DNA from: a virus
DNA length: 33,198 nt
Reading direction: 5' to 3' (one strand)
Virus record (IMG/VR): IMGVR_UViG_3300020477_000083
Location: 1-33,198 of that record
Shown: piece by piece, positions 14,138-23,100 of the stretch
Layout: every line of letters starts with the position of its first letter
Position numbering within the stretch: the first letter of the stretch is position 1
Made by a program: the position numbers and the translations under genes
The notes under the pieces: generated by a model
What the model saw: the letters and a program-made list of their open reading frames with translations, nothing else
What the model was told of the DNA's origin: nothing
Databases searched by the model: none

Positions 14138-14260
14138 GGCACACCACAACAACCACACACAAATAAGTAAGTCACGGTGTACCCGGGTGGGTTTGTTTGG
14201 TATTTACCGGGTGTCACCTCGTTTTCTGACGGTGATCAACGTTTATAAGGGTGGTGTGCC
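14138..14260 (+). ncRNA. 3' structured extension of the large RNA
   Basis: GGCACACCAC (14138-14147) pairs perfectly with GTGGTGTGCC (14251-14260). The enclosed region contains 14176-14186/14207-14218, an 11-bp stem with one bulged U and one U-G pair on the plus strand. It follows directly on domain E and may be the 3' domain of the same transcript, giving about 870 bases in all, or a separate leader element. The final bases of the closing helix are shared with copy 2 of the 18-nt repeat. Confidence 0.6.
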
Positions 14261-14275
14261 GAGCCTCCCCCCCAC
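14258..14275 (+). repeat. 18-nt repeat, copy 2
   Basis: The plus strand reads GCCGAGCCTCCCCCCCAC, identical to the minus strand of 12515-12498. Five bases later TATGAT (14281-14286) resembles a -10 hexamer, but no -35 element is found at the usual spacing. Confidence 0.8.
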
Positions 14276-14548
14276 ATATATATGATTATCGGTGTTTTGG
14301 GGAGTTTGGTTCAGTTGTTTGGGGGTTGTGTTGGTTATGTCCTTGGTATCCTCCGAGTGTTGAGGCCTCTCTTGCCTTGACCGAGCCGTGCTGTGCTGGT
14401 CGCTCCGTGCCCCCTCGTTGTGTTGGGCCGTCGTGTCTGGACACGGAGTCAGATGCCCCTCTGACGGGCGATCGAACCGTTGTTAGCGGCGGGTCGTTAG
14501 AGAGTGTATCATTTTGGTTCTGGGGGTTGACACGTTTTGGAGATTTTT
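14276..14548 (+). promoter_or_regulatory. G/T-rich leader of the rightward operon
   Basis: These 273 bases hold no credible gene. The plus strand is conspicuously rich in G and T (for example GGTGTTTTGGGGAGTTTGG at 14291) before becoming more mixed. Two local hairpins occur: CGTGT/ACACG at 14432-14445 and GTCAGA/TCTGAC at 14448-14465. A GGAG ribosome binding site precedes the ATG at 14549. TTGACA at 14527-14532 has no partner -10 box. It is probably a long 5' leader of the rightward operon, or the 3' flank of the large RNA. Confidence 0.45.
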
Positions 14549-14677
14549 ATGGCTGAAAAAAAGCAAACTATTGTTGATAGAGAGCGTGCTCGTGTTGATA
14601 CGGAAGAAATTTTTCGGTTGATGCGTGGCGATGGTAACCAGTCCCGTATTAATGACGGGAAGTGGTCGCCGTCCTGA
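14549..14677 (+). CDS. Small charged protein (42 aa)
   Basis: ATG 14549 is preceded by GGAG at a spacing of 8. The product begins MAEKKQTIVDRERARVDTEE and ends with a short polar tail; it is highly charged and probably helical. It is the first gene of the rightward operon, ending eight bases before the next start. No family recognised, but the binding site and position are good evidence that it is translated. Confidence 0.6.
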   Translation: MAEKKQTIVDRERARVDTEEIFRLMRGDGNQSRINDGKWSPS

Positions 14678-14684
14678 TTGCGTT

Positions 14685-14960
14685 ATGACAATCGAGGATG
14701 TTGCTGAAAAAGCGGATGTTTGGTCTGAAGCAATTAAGAAGATTGTTAAGGCTATTACTGCGGCGGCTGTCGCTTTGGGTACTGCTATTGCTGCGTTGTT
14801 GACGTGGTGGCCTTCTAGTGCCCCACCGGAGTCTGAGCCGTTGCTGCAAAATACTGGGTATGGCCCCCAGTGTTCTCAGCTTTACAATACAATCGACCAT
14901 ACTTGGACTGAATCCCAGTGGACAGTGTGGGAAAGTCTGAAAAGAGATATGGACTGCTAA
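14685..14960 (+). CDS. Single-TM holin-like protein (91 aa)
   Basis: The start at 14685 is chosen because it lies just after the upstream stop and gives a natural amphipathic N-terminus (MTIEDVAEKADVWSEAIKKI). A longer frame from 14625 would overlap the previous gene, and no start here has a strong ribosome binding site. One membrane segment covers about residues 20-42 (VKAITAAAVALGTAIAALLT), followed by a Pro/Ser-rich, Trp-containing soluble tail. Small size, one TM and position next to another TM protein suggest a holin or other lysis factor. The lysozyme-like gene, however, is in the opposite operon. Confidence 0.55.
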   Translation: MTIEDVAEKADVWSEAIKKIVKAITAAAVALGTAIAALLTWWPSSAPPESEPLLQNTGYGPQCSQLYNTIDHTWTESQWTVWESLKRDMDC

Positions 14961-15404
14961 ATGGCTGAAGATATTGAAAACGATTTTAAACAAATTAAAG
15001 TCAGCCGTTTAACTCTCGGACTTATCATGTCCGTAGCAGTCACATCGGGCGTAATTGTGTGGAACGCCGCCCAAGTAGCAAGCCGAATAGGCGAACTCGA
15101 AGATACAGTCAACCGAGTCGAACAAGACATGGGTGAGTTGCAAATCGAAACCGACCCCACAATCCTTATCAGACTCGACTCATTAGAAGAAAAAATCGAT
15201 GAGCTTGCCGATATGGAGGGCTTAGACGAAATAGATGAGCGTTTAGAAAATATCGAAACGTGGATAGAGGAACTAGACCGGGACTCCGGCGAGGAGTTTC
15301 GTTGGGAAATAGACGACTTACATCATCGTTCATGGGCTTTGGAGGAAACACTTCGGAGTCGTGAATGGGGGAATGAGATGCTGCGAGAATTTTTGGGATG
15401 GTAA
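14961..15404 (+). CDS. Membrane-anchored coiled-coil protein (147 aa), lysis-associated?
   Basis: An N-terminal membrane segment (about residues 18-38: LGLIMSVAVTSGVIVWNAAQ) is followed by a long acidic coiled coil (VASRIGELEDTVNRVEQDMG and onward to about residue 115), then an Arg/Trp-containing end. This layout is seen in phage spanin-like, holin-accessory and unrelated anchor proteins. The ATG directly follows the preceding stop, so it is coupled to the holin-like gene. Function is inferred from architecture and context only. Confidence 0.55.
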   Translation: MAEDIENDFKQIKVSRLTLGLIMSVAVTSGVIVWNAAQVASRIGELEDTVNRVEQDMGELQIETDPTILIRLDSLEEKIDELADMEGLDEIDERLENIETWIEELDRDSGEEFRWEIDDLHHRSWALEETLRSREWGNEMLREFLGW

Positions 15405-15407
15405 AGA

Positions 15408-15491
15408 ATGAGGGAATGCCCAAATTGCAGTTGTATGTCATGCCCCTGTAGCTGCAATCATTGTGATTGCTGTGGACATATGGATGGCTGA
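15408..15491 (+). CDS. Metallothionein-like Cys-rich peptide (27 aa)
   Basis: ATG 15408 lies four bases after the preceding stop; the frame ends in TGATG, whose ATG starts the ferredoxin. Nine of 27 residues are Cys, at positions 4, 7, 9, 12, 14, 16, 19, 21 and 22, in CxxC, CxC and CC spacings, plus His18 and His24. The sequence runs ECPNCSCMSCPCSC and then CDCC. One third Cys without aromatic residues is the composition of metallothioneins, which bind Zn, Cd or Cu clusters in the cytosol. It is too short for standard ORF cut-offs. The coupling to ferredoxin argues that it is real; homology to known metallothioneins is not claimed. Confidence 0.65.
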   Translation: MRECPNCSCMSCPCSCNHCDCCGHMDG

Positions 15492-15733
15492 TGAAAGTCT
15501 GGATCGACCAAGATCTCTGTACCGGTGACGGATTATGTGCAGAAATATGTCCTGATGTTTTCGTCATGCGAGATGACGGGCTTGCTTATGTCCAAGAAAA
15601 CGGTCACGTATTCCACGATCCGGGTGGTGCGTTAGGGTTAGCTAATTTCAAAGAAGATGATTTAGAAGCTGTTATTGAATCCGCAGAAGAATGTCCGGGG
15701 GAATGTATCTATATTGAAGTAAGTTTAGAATAA
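15491..15733 (+). CDS. [4Fe-4S]-type monocluster ferredoxin (80 aa)
   Basis: The start is ATG 15491 (MKVWIDQDLC), overlapping the previous stop; a frame from 15467 adds eight unlikely residues. The cluster motif is Cys10-TGDGL-Cys16-AEI-Cys20-Pro, with a C-terminal EECPGEC supplying the last ligand. Asp13 takes the place of the usual second Cys. The same Cys-x2-Asp-x2-Cys arrangement occurs in Pyrococcus furiosus ferredoxin, whose N-terminal region looks very similar, and the shared fold with actinobacterial 3Fe/4Fe ferredoxins is clear. It should be a small cytosolic electron carrier. No partner oxidoreductase is encoded nearby, so a host enzyme would be the partner. Confidence 0.88.
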   Translation: MKVWIDQDLCTGDGLCAEICPDVFVMRDDGLAYVQENGHVFHDPGGALGLANFKEDDLEAVIESAEECPGECIYIEVSLE

Positions 15734-16020
15734 TGGTTGTTTACGGGTGTGATTGTGAAAACGAAGAATGTATATGCCATTTTTACCATTATGACTGCGC
15801 CTGTGACCATTGCCCAGACTGCGCTGACGACTGCTTTTGTTTCGAATACGCAGAAGAAATCGACGGGGTTGAACCCCTTATGGAACCTTTAACACTTATG
15901 GAAATTTTAGAAGAATACCCAGAACTCCTCGGGGAACGAATAGACATAGATCCTTTTGACGATGACGAAGTTATTGAATGCGATTTAGAAAACCCAGAGA
16001 TTTGTGATTCTTGCCAATAA
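15733..16020 (+). CDS. Acidic Cys-rich metal-binding protein (95 aa)
   Basis: The start overlaps the ferredoxin stop by one base (TAATG). Residues 6-36 contain ten Cys (6, 8, 13, 15, 22, 24, 27, 30, 34, 36) in CxC and CxxC spacings, with His16, His19 and His26 among them. The remainder is strongly acidic, with three more Cys near the end (83, 91, 94). It resembles a metallothionein-like head joined to an acidic tail, perhaps a metal or Fe-S donor/scaffold for the ferredoxin, but no family is recognised. It ends ten bases before the terminase start. Confidence 0.7.
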   Translation: MVVYGCDCENEECICHFYHYDCACDHCPDCADDCFCFEYAEEIDGVEPLMEPLTLMEILEEYPELLGERIDIDPFDDDEVIECDLENPEICDSCQ

Positions 16021-16029
16021 AGGGATGAT

Positions 16030-17952
16030 ATGCCGTCAGGTAAAGCGACAACTGTAGAGAAATGGGCGGATTATCTAGCGTTCCGCCGTCAAGGGAAGTC
16101 TTTATATGCGGCTTCAAAGGAAGTCGGGCTCTCTTACCACGCTTGCCGAGACGCGGAAAATGGAAAAGCCCCGAGAAACTACATCGCCGCAGAGGAAGCC
16201 CTCGGCAAAACAATCCAACCAGAGGTACCCCAATACGATGACCTTTGCCCAGAAGCCCAAGCTGCATACGACAATATCGAAGTCTTTGCCAAAAGGTATT
16301 TCGGCATTATTTTACAACCGTGGCAAGTTGAAGCAACCGAACGCATTATGGGCCTTATGGAGACACAATACGAAGAATACGTCGTAATTAATGCTCCACC
16401 GGGTACCGGAAAATCAACTTTCTTTGCTAAAGTACTCCCGGCATGGGCAACCGTGCGTAACCGAGCTATCCGTGGGATGATCGGTTCCTCGACACAACGA
16501 CTAGCTGAATGGTATTGCCGTAGGTTGCGTGCCGAATTAGATCGAGCGCATCCAGTCAAAGCGGAGTTGAATGATGTTCGACTCCAATTAGCGGTTGACG
16601 CTGAAGCTACGTTGCAAGAGGACTTCGGCATGTTTAAGCCAGACTCATCTGAGATCTGGCGTGCCGAAGCATTCACGGTTTTACAAAAAGACGACACTCC
16701 TCTTTCCCAGAAAGAACCAACATGGTCAGCGTTCGGAATGGACTCCGGGTTTCTTGGAGGCCGTTTTGATCTAGTTATATGGGACGACGTATACGATCCA
16801 CGCAAAATGCGTTCCGCCGAATCTCGTGAAGATATGCGAAGATGGTGGGATGAAGTAGCAGAAACACGGCTCGAACCGGGTGGTTTACTCGTTTTGCAAG
16901 GGCAGCGCATGTCCGCAGACGACATATACCGGTATGCGTTAGATAAAGTAGCGCCTCCCGACGAATACGAACTAGACGAATTTGACCCAGAAGACGCACC
17001 AGATGAATGGCGGAAATACAATCACCTTAAATATCAAGCACATTATGAAGAAAATTGTGAAGGCGAGCACAAACCTGACGCCGCACCTTGGCCCGAAGGG
17101 TGTTTACTTTACCCTCGCAGACTCCCGTGGCGACGACTCCGCCACATCAAAGCCCAAACACCAGACCGATTCGAAGTTCTGTACCAGCAATCAGATGTAA
17201 ACCCAGCCAATGTTCTCGTTGATCCCTTATGGGTAAGCGGTGGAGTAGGCAAAGATGGTGTACACCACCCCGGCTGTTGGGACAACGACAGAGATTTATG
17301 GGAATTACCACAAAACGTAAGCGGCGATATGTTTGTTGTAGCTACAGCAGACCCATCACCAGCAAACTTTTGGGCTATCCAATGTTGGGCGTATAACCCA
17401 GAAACAGAGTTTCGGTATCTGTTAGAATCTTATCGAAGGAAAATGGATGCACCCGATTTCCTTGATTGGAGCCACGAACGGCAATCTTTCTCGGGAGTCG
17501 CTGAAGACTGGTGGCAAATCAGTAACGATATGGGTCATCCAATTACCCATTGGATTATTGAAGCTAATGCCGCGCAAAAATTTATTCTCCAATACGATCA
17601 TTTCAGGCGTTGGGCAGCGCTTCGCAACGTCCAACTTATTCCGCATTACACGCATTCTAAAAACAAAGGCGACCCCAAGTACGGAGTGCAGATGCTTGCT
17701 CCGTTATGGCGCGTTGGCCGAGTGCGTTTGCCCGGTAAAAGGGACACGGAAGCAAGACCGCATTCGCTTTTACTAATAAATGAAGTAACCCGTTGGAATG
17801 CCGAAGGAACCGGTTCTCGCACAGACGACTGTGTTATGGCAGAATGGTTCTTAGAGCATAACTTAGAGAAGATCTATGTTCCGAGTATAATCAATAATCG
17901 TCAGTGGCGACCCACGTGGATTTCTAGTGCAGCCGAGGCATCGGTGAGGTAA
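16030..17952 (+). CDS. terL: Terminase large subunit
   Basis: A 640-aa packaging motor with a ribosome binding site (AAAGGGATGAT). Residues about 24-50 form an N-terminal helix-turn-helix-like segment (SLYAASKEVGLSYHACRDAE). The ATPase follows: Walker A NAPPGTGKST (121-130) and Walker B LVIWDD (248-253). The nuclease domain contains Asp441 (TADPS), Glu511 (IIEAN) and Asp599/Asp600 (TDDCVMAEW), the RNase H-type catalytic triad. It cuts concatemeric DNA and drives it into the prohead through the portal encoded next. No separate small subunit gene was recognised; the N-terminal DNA-binding segment or an unrecognised upstream gene could provide recognition. Confidence 0.95.
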   Translation: MPSGKATTVEKWADYLAFRRQGKSLYAASKEVGLSYHACRDAENGKAPRNYIAAEEALGKTIQPEVPQYDDLCPEAQAAYDNIEVFAKRYFGIILQPWQVEATERIMGLMETQYEEYVVINAPPGTGKSTFFAKVLPAWATVRNRAIRGMIGSSTQRLAEWYCRRLRAELDRAHPVKAELNDVRLQLAVDAEATLQEDFGMFKPDSSEIWRAEAFTVLQKDDTPLSQKEPTWSAFGMDSGFLGGRFDLVIWDDVYDPRKMRSAESREDMRRWWDEVAETRLEPGGLLVLQGQRMSADDIYRYALDKVAPPDEYELDEFDPEDAPDEWRKYNHLKYQAHYEENCEGEHKPDAAPWPEGCLLYPRRLPWRRLRHIKAQTPDRFEVLYQQSDVNPANVLVDPLWVSGGVGKDGVHHPGCWDNDRDLWELPQNVSGDMFVVATADPSPANFWAIQCWAYNPETEFRYLLESYRRKMDAPDFLDWSHERQSFSGVAEDWWQISNDMGHPITHWIIEANAAQKFILQYDHFRRWAALRNVQLIPHYTHSKNKGDPKYGVQMLAPLWRVGRVRLPGKRDTEARPHSLLLINEVTRWNAEGTGSRTDDCVMAEWFLEHNLEKIYVPSIINNRQWRPTWISSAAEASVR

Positions 17953-17954
17953 AT

Positions 17955-19721
17955 GTGAAGACAGTAGATGAAATTGTCTCTCTGTACACAACCCGTTCCC
18001 GAGCAAACGACGGAGCAAAGTCTCGGATGCGTAACCTCCGAGACTATTACAACGGTGACGTTATTGTACCATTACCTGAACTCAATTCCGACGAAACATC
18101 TGCGGTAGCTAATTTACTTTCACAAGGTTTAGACCAAACCGCTATGCGAATTGCGTCTACTGCACCAGATATTTACTGCCCTCCAACAGACCCCTCCAAA
18201 AAACGGGCACGAGATAACGCTTCCAAAACACGGCAAGCATTATTTGGCTGGTGGGAAAACAGCCGCATGGATCTCCAACTCGCTAAACGAGCAAGACATC
18301 TTATTGGTTACGCAACAACTTGCACACAACTCCGATGGGATTACAAAACAGGTGCCCCACAGTGGCATGTGCGTGACCCATTAACAACCTACCCAGCAAA
18401 AATGTTGGGCGTAGATGATATGCGTCCCCGTGACATCATATTTGCTTACGAACGATCGTTAGGTTGGATACGTGACATGTACCCTGATGCTGCTCGCCAA
18501 TTCTCTGACGGCGAATCGCTTGGCGCAGATCACCCAATAGAACTCATTGAATACGTTGATGCTGAAGAACAAGTCCTTATTGGTAGTCGTGCCCCTGTCA
18601 GTTCAGGGATGTGGCCCAAAACTAGTGGGACCGAAAGCAAAAGCGCAGTAATCATAGAACTTGAACGAGTCGAAAATCGTTTAGGTCAGACACCTGTTGT
18701 TTGTGCAGAAAGAATAAATCTTGATGCAGCCCAAGGCCAGTTCGATGGAATCTTGGGAATGTACCAAATGCAAGCTCGGCTTATGGCTCTCGAAGTTATA
18801 GCTGTGCAAAAAGGCGTGTTCCCTGACACTTGGCTAATTGGGCGGCAAGGGGAAACCCCTCAAATCGTGAACCCAGCAGACGGATTAACAGGCGAAGTTG
18901 GTGTTGTACGAGGCGGCGATTTGCGTGATATGCAAATGCAGCCCGGATACATGACAAACCCAGCGATTGACAGACTCGAACGAGCACAACGCTTAACCGC
19001 TGGGATACCACAAGAATTTGGTGGCGAATCCACATCCAACATTCGGACAGGACGACGAGGCGACGCTGTTCTTTCAGCAGTCGTAGACTTCACCGTACAA
19101 GAAGCACAGAAAATTTTGGCTCGGTCTTTGCAAGAAGAAAACCGTTTGGCGTTAGACATGTCGAAACGGTATGCCGGAAACCGAGGCCGCAGTTTCTACG
19201 TCAGCACCAAAAACGCTAAAGGCCGGGTGAACTACGTTCCCAACGACAACTTCGAGTCAACTGACAATGTTGTCTCTTATTCACATCCGGGCGCAGACAT
19301 CAACAATCTTGTTATTGGTGGCGGTCAACGTGTCGGAATGGGAACCATGTCGAAACGGTCTTTCATGGCGATAGATCCCCTTGTTGATGACCCTGAATTT
19401 GAACATGACACTGTAATCGGAGAACAACTAGAACAAGCATTGTTAGCTTCTGTGCAACAGCAAGCATCCCAAGGGGCTATACCTCCTGCGGATCTTGCAC
19501 GGATCATGGATCTTGTAATGCACGACAAAATGGAACTTGCCGGAGCCGTAGAAAAAGTTCAGCGAGAAGCCCAAGAACGGCAAGCAGAACTAGTAGACGC
19601 TATGGCTCCTGAAGCACAACCCGGATTAGCGATGCCGGGAATGGGTGCAGAAGCAGCAGTCGCTGTTGAAGAAGCACCTCCAGCGGAACCAAATCTTGAA
19701 GAGTTACTTGGAGCGTTATAA
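17955..19721 (+). CDS. Portal protein
   Basis: A 588-aa protein starting at GTG 17955; the nearby ATG 17953 is out of frame and stops at once. The N-terminal part (MRNLRDYYNGDVIVPLPEL) leads into a long mixed alpha/beta body with RWDYKTGAPQWHVRDPLT, as in portal proteins of the P22-to-SPP1-like fold. The C-terminus is helical and ends in a low-complexity Ala/Glu/Pro tail. Position right after terL and size support portal identity. It would form the dodecameric DNA channel, and its tail may dock the ejection proteins encoded downstream. Confidence 0.88.
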   Translation: MKTVDEIVSLYTTRSRANDGAKSRMRNLRDYYNGDVIVPLPELNSDETSAVANLLSQGLDQTAMRIASTAPDIYCPPTDPSKKRARDNASKTRQALFGWWENSRMDLQLAKRARHLIGYATTCTQLRWDYKTGAPQWHVRDPLTTYPAKMLGVDDMRPRDIIFAYERSLGWIRDMYPDAARQFSDGESLGADHPIELIEYVDAEEQVLIGSRAPVSSGMWPKTSGTESKSAVIIELERVENRLGQTPVVCAERINLDAAQGQFDGILGMYQMQARLMALEVIAVQKGVFPDTWLIGRQGETPQIVNPADGLTGEVGVVRGGDLRDMQMQPGYMTNPAIDRLERAQRLTAGIPQEFGGESTSNIRTGRRGDAVLSAVVDFTVQEAQKILARSLQEENRLALDMSKRYAGNRGRSFYVSTKNAKGRVNYVPNDNFESTDNVVSYSHPGADINNLVIGGGQRVGMGTMSKRSFMAIDPLVDDPEFEHDTVIGEQLEQALLASVQQQASQGAIPPADLARIMDLVMHDKMELAGAVEKVQREAQERQAELVDAMAPEAQPGLAMPGMGAEAAVAVEEAPPAEPNLEELLGAL

Positions 19722-20119
19722 TGCCACGAACAGGGATGGGCCAAAAAGGACAGGCTGTTCGTACAGCTACCGGACAAGAGTATGGTCAAGCCACACAACA
19801 GGAACAAGCGCAACAAGTAGCGCCATTACCTGACGATCTTGCGCCAACAGAAATGCCGACTCGTGCTCCACGCCAAGAACGGGCAGGGTCACGGGGTAGC
19901 CCCTTTAGGCCAACAGAGCGAAGCCTAGAAGACGTAGGTGCAACGCCACCGATAGATGACGTTCTTCCTAATTTGCCACCTCAAAGAGCACGGCTTATAG
20001 CTCCGGCGATGCACATGATGTACACAATCGCTGATAACGCTTATTCGGACCCAGAACTTCGCTCTTTTGTGCGACGTATGGAAAACTTTATTCCAGCTAA
20101 ATATGAACCGTTGCCATGA
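19721..20119 (+). CDS. Hypothetical virion-cassette protein (132 aa)
   Basis: Coupled to the portal gene through TAATG and to the next gene through ATGA. The N-terminal half is Gln/Gly/Pro-rich and probably disordered (GQEYGQATQQEQAQQV). The C-terminal half contains helices (RARLIAPAMHMMYTIADNAY) and ends in an Arg/Phe-rich segment. No family recognised. It may be a small accessory of the ejection apparatus or a linker between portal and internal proteins. Confidence 0.55.
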   Translation: MPRTGMGQKGQAVRTATGQEYGQATQQEQAQQVAPLPDDLAPTEMPTRAPRQERAGSRGSPFRPTERSLEDVGATPPIDDVLPNLPPQRARLIAPAMHMMYTIADNAYSDPELRSFVRRMENFIPAKYEPLP

Positions 20120-23100
20120 GTTTCAGCGAACGCCTCGACAAAATAGTCGATGCTCCGTTTGATCTTGGAGCACAGGCCGCTGACTTTTTTATTGACGCAG
20201 CAGTTCACACTGTAAAACAAATAAATCCTATAGATGCCCTTATCGAGTCTTTTAAAGACAACATTATGGGAATGCAGTCCGAAACTGGGACTGGTGAAAA
20301 AAATGTTGCAAGTGCATTACTAGGGCCAGAAGGAATTATCGGTGCGCCAATAGGTGCATTACCCGGCGTAGTTCGCGATCCGTTTAGCCAACTGATCTGG
20401 ACTCCGTTTATGGAAGGAACCCAGTTCCTTTACAAAAACTTTATTGATCGCCCAATCGGAACATTAGCAACAGTCGAAAGAATGGTTGCATCAGAAATAG
20501 GTGGCGAAGACACAGACTTTTTTGAAAGACTAGGGAACTTAGGCGAACAAGTTATTCCCGGTGCTGGCGACAGCAAACTCTATAACTGGAGTACATACCA
20601 ACAAGCGTGGGATGTAACACAAAGCAGAAGCGCAGGACAGGCTTTAGCTTTGTCTATTTTCCATATAGACATTATGGACCCGAAAGCTCTTGAAGAGTTC
20701 AAGGGGACTGACTGGTATTTCGCAACGTCAGGAATCCTTGACTTTGCAATGAACATTGGGCTTGACCCTCTTTACTTAGCTGCTCGTGGTTCACGCTGGG
20801 CGTATGCAATGAAAAGGGCTAAAGAAACTTACGCAGCTACTGGGGTATATGACCCAAGAATGCTGCAAACAAGTCTTGCACCGTTTGAGTTTCGTGATAT
20901 AAAACCAAACCGAAAAGGACAGGCACGGTTACGTGACGAGGCTTTCTGGGAAAACTGGAGTTATCGACCCACATTTCTTGACGAAACAGTCGCACCTACC
21001 GTAGACGAAGTAATCAATAGCGCAGGGTTCGACAAGTACCGTGCAGAGATCTGGAACATAGCTGAAGAAGTCAGAGCAAAAAGAGGCGATACACCCACGA
21101 CATCATTTGAAGATGAGTTTGGGAAAGCCTTTATCGACGCAGGCAAAGAAGGTCGTCTTGGCAAAGGTTGGAATCGACCAGCAGAAGACATGTATGACTG
21201 GGGTCGAACTATTGCCAAAGTTATAGGCGATGGACCAGTAACCAATGAAAGCTGGTTGCCGTTCGACAACTTAATGAGAGTCTCCTTAGCAGGAACAGGT
21301 GGATTCCCAGCGTTAGAACGACAAGCTGGACTACTCGCAGCAATCATGTTCCAAGTAGACAATCTTGGCGGCGGTCGGGCTTTGATGGACGAAATGCAAG
21401 CCATCAGCAACGACATCGTAGAACTTGAACGGCGAAGCCTAAACACTAATTCTTTAGAAGAAGTAGATCTTTTAAGCCGCCAAATACGAGATTTAGAAGC
21501 ACGTCAAGCAGTTATAGCTGACAAAAATCCGCAACTAGTAGACGACGTAATGACAGTCGTTGCCGATGCTTTAGACGAAGGTCAAGCTGGTGTATCTAAT
21601 CTTTTAGAACAGATTGATACGCCATCGTTCCGCACTCCGCAAGTCGGTACTCCTGAGTTCAACCAAATGTGGAAAGACCTTGGCGATCTTAAAAATATGC
21701 CGTGGAATGCAATTCTTTCCTTAAAAAACAATTTAGTAGAAACACTAATAAAAGATGTTCCGAATGGTTTTGGCACCCCCACAGTTTTAGATAAATACGC
21801 TACCGACATTGGTAATGACGTTGTTAAAGCAGCAGCAAACGAAATCCTTGACGCACACCAAGTACCTACTCTCCCAGATGCACAACTTCCCTACTTAGGT
21901 GCAAGCAACAGACTCGGCTATAAAGCCAAAACCTTTTTTGAAAAATCAGGCACTTACCGCAATGTGCGAGGCACTAACGCTGTCCAAATGATTGTCGATA
22001 AAGTTGCTCAAAACATTATTGACTTACATCAGCCAAGCTCTGCTTATGTGCAAGTCGAGCGAATGCTTCGAGATGTAGAACGTATCCCAGCACCACAAGT
22101 AACAACGATTCCTAATCGTCCAGCAAATATGTTAGATGCTGCTGGTCTTAACGCTGACGACGTACTCATAGAGTTTCTCAACAAATCAAATAACCGTGAT
22201 GCGTTAGCAGCACACTTTGACGAAGTTGTAAGAAAAATCAACGACGCAATCGTTGAACAGTTAGGGCCGATACTTGATGATGGAGTAGAAGTTACTCTCG
22301 GCGCAGACGATCTACGGCAAATTCTTAACGGCCAAATCATCGAAGCAAAAGAACTTTTAAACAAAGCTGCTGACGATACACAACGTGCTTTCGGCAATGT
22401 CGATTTTACTGAAGTTATTTGGGAGCAAAGTCGAGGAGAAACTGTTAGGCGACGCATCCCGATTAGCCCAAGCCAAATGCGTAAAGCATCGTTGGTGCCA
22501 CGCTACGACCTTATAGATCGTTACGTCAAAATGGTTGAGGGCGACATGAAAACTGTCCCCACTCCTGATGGCCCTAAACGAATTAACATTGCACCTGAAC
22601 GTGCCAAAGTGCAAGCAGCACGGCGAATGATAAGTACTGCTTGGAAACGAGGGGTTCTTTTAACTCCACGTTGGCAAATGGTTGTCAATGTTGACTCTAT
22701 GTTGCGTAACTTTGCTCATCTTGGCGTAGCGGATTCTCTTGCAGGTATGGGCATAAGACTTGACAGGCTTCGTGCCCGTTGGTTGGAGCGTGCCGGGACA
22801 GATGTCCAAGGAATAGTTCTTAGTAAAGTAGACGAAGCATTAGGGGAAGACGGAGTTGGGCTTTCTTTCGTAGACAAAGTTCAGGAATACAACAAACTTT
22901 ATGACGAAGGAACAGTAGAAACAAACTACGAAGGCTTAATGGATCAAGTCATCGGAGATGAATACGCAAAAGGCAGAAAAAACCGCCGTGCAGCATTCAT
23001 GTCCGGGGCTGGCCTATTCTTTGCTGGGCCAGCAGGCGCAGCCGCAGGAGCCGCACTGTATGGGAGACATGCACGCAAAAGCCAAGTCAACTTAGCCCGT

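Noticed and set aside
14296-14330. G-quadruplex in the leader
   Set aside because: G-runs are uneven (4, 2, 5, 2) and only a weak two-layer structure could form.
14426-14480. Possible tRNA (minus-strand GGTTCGATC resembles a T-arm)
   Set aside because: No acceptor or anticodon stem of the right length could be built around it.
14527-14555. TTGACA as a promoter for the rightward operon
   Set aside because: No -10 hexamer lies 15-18 bases downstream; the position overlaps the ribosome binding site and start codon.
14251-14556. 101-codon plus-strand ORF in the G/T-rich leader
   Set aside because: Trp/Cys/Ser-rich product, no binding site, overlaps the 18-nt repeat and the 42-aa gene that has a clear binding site.
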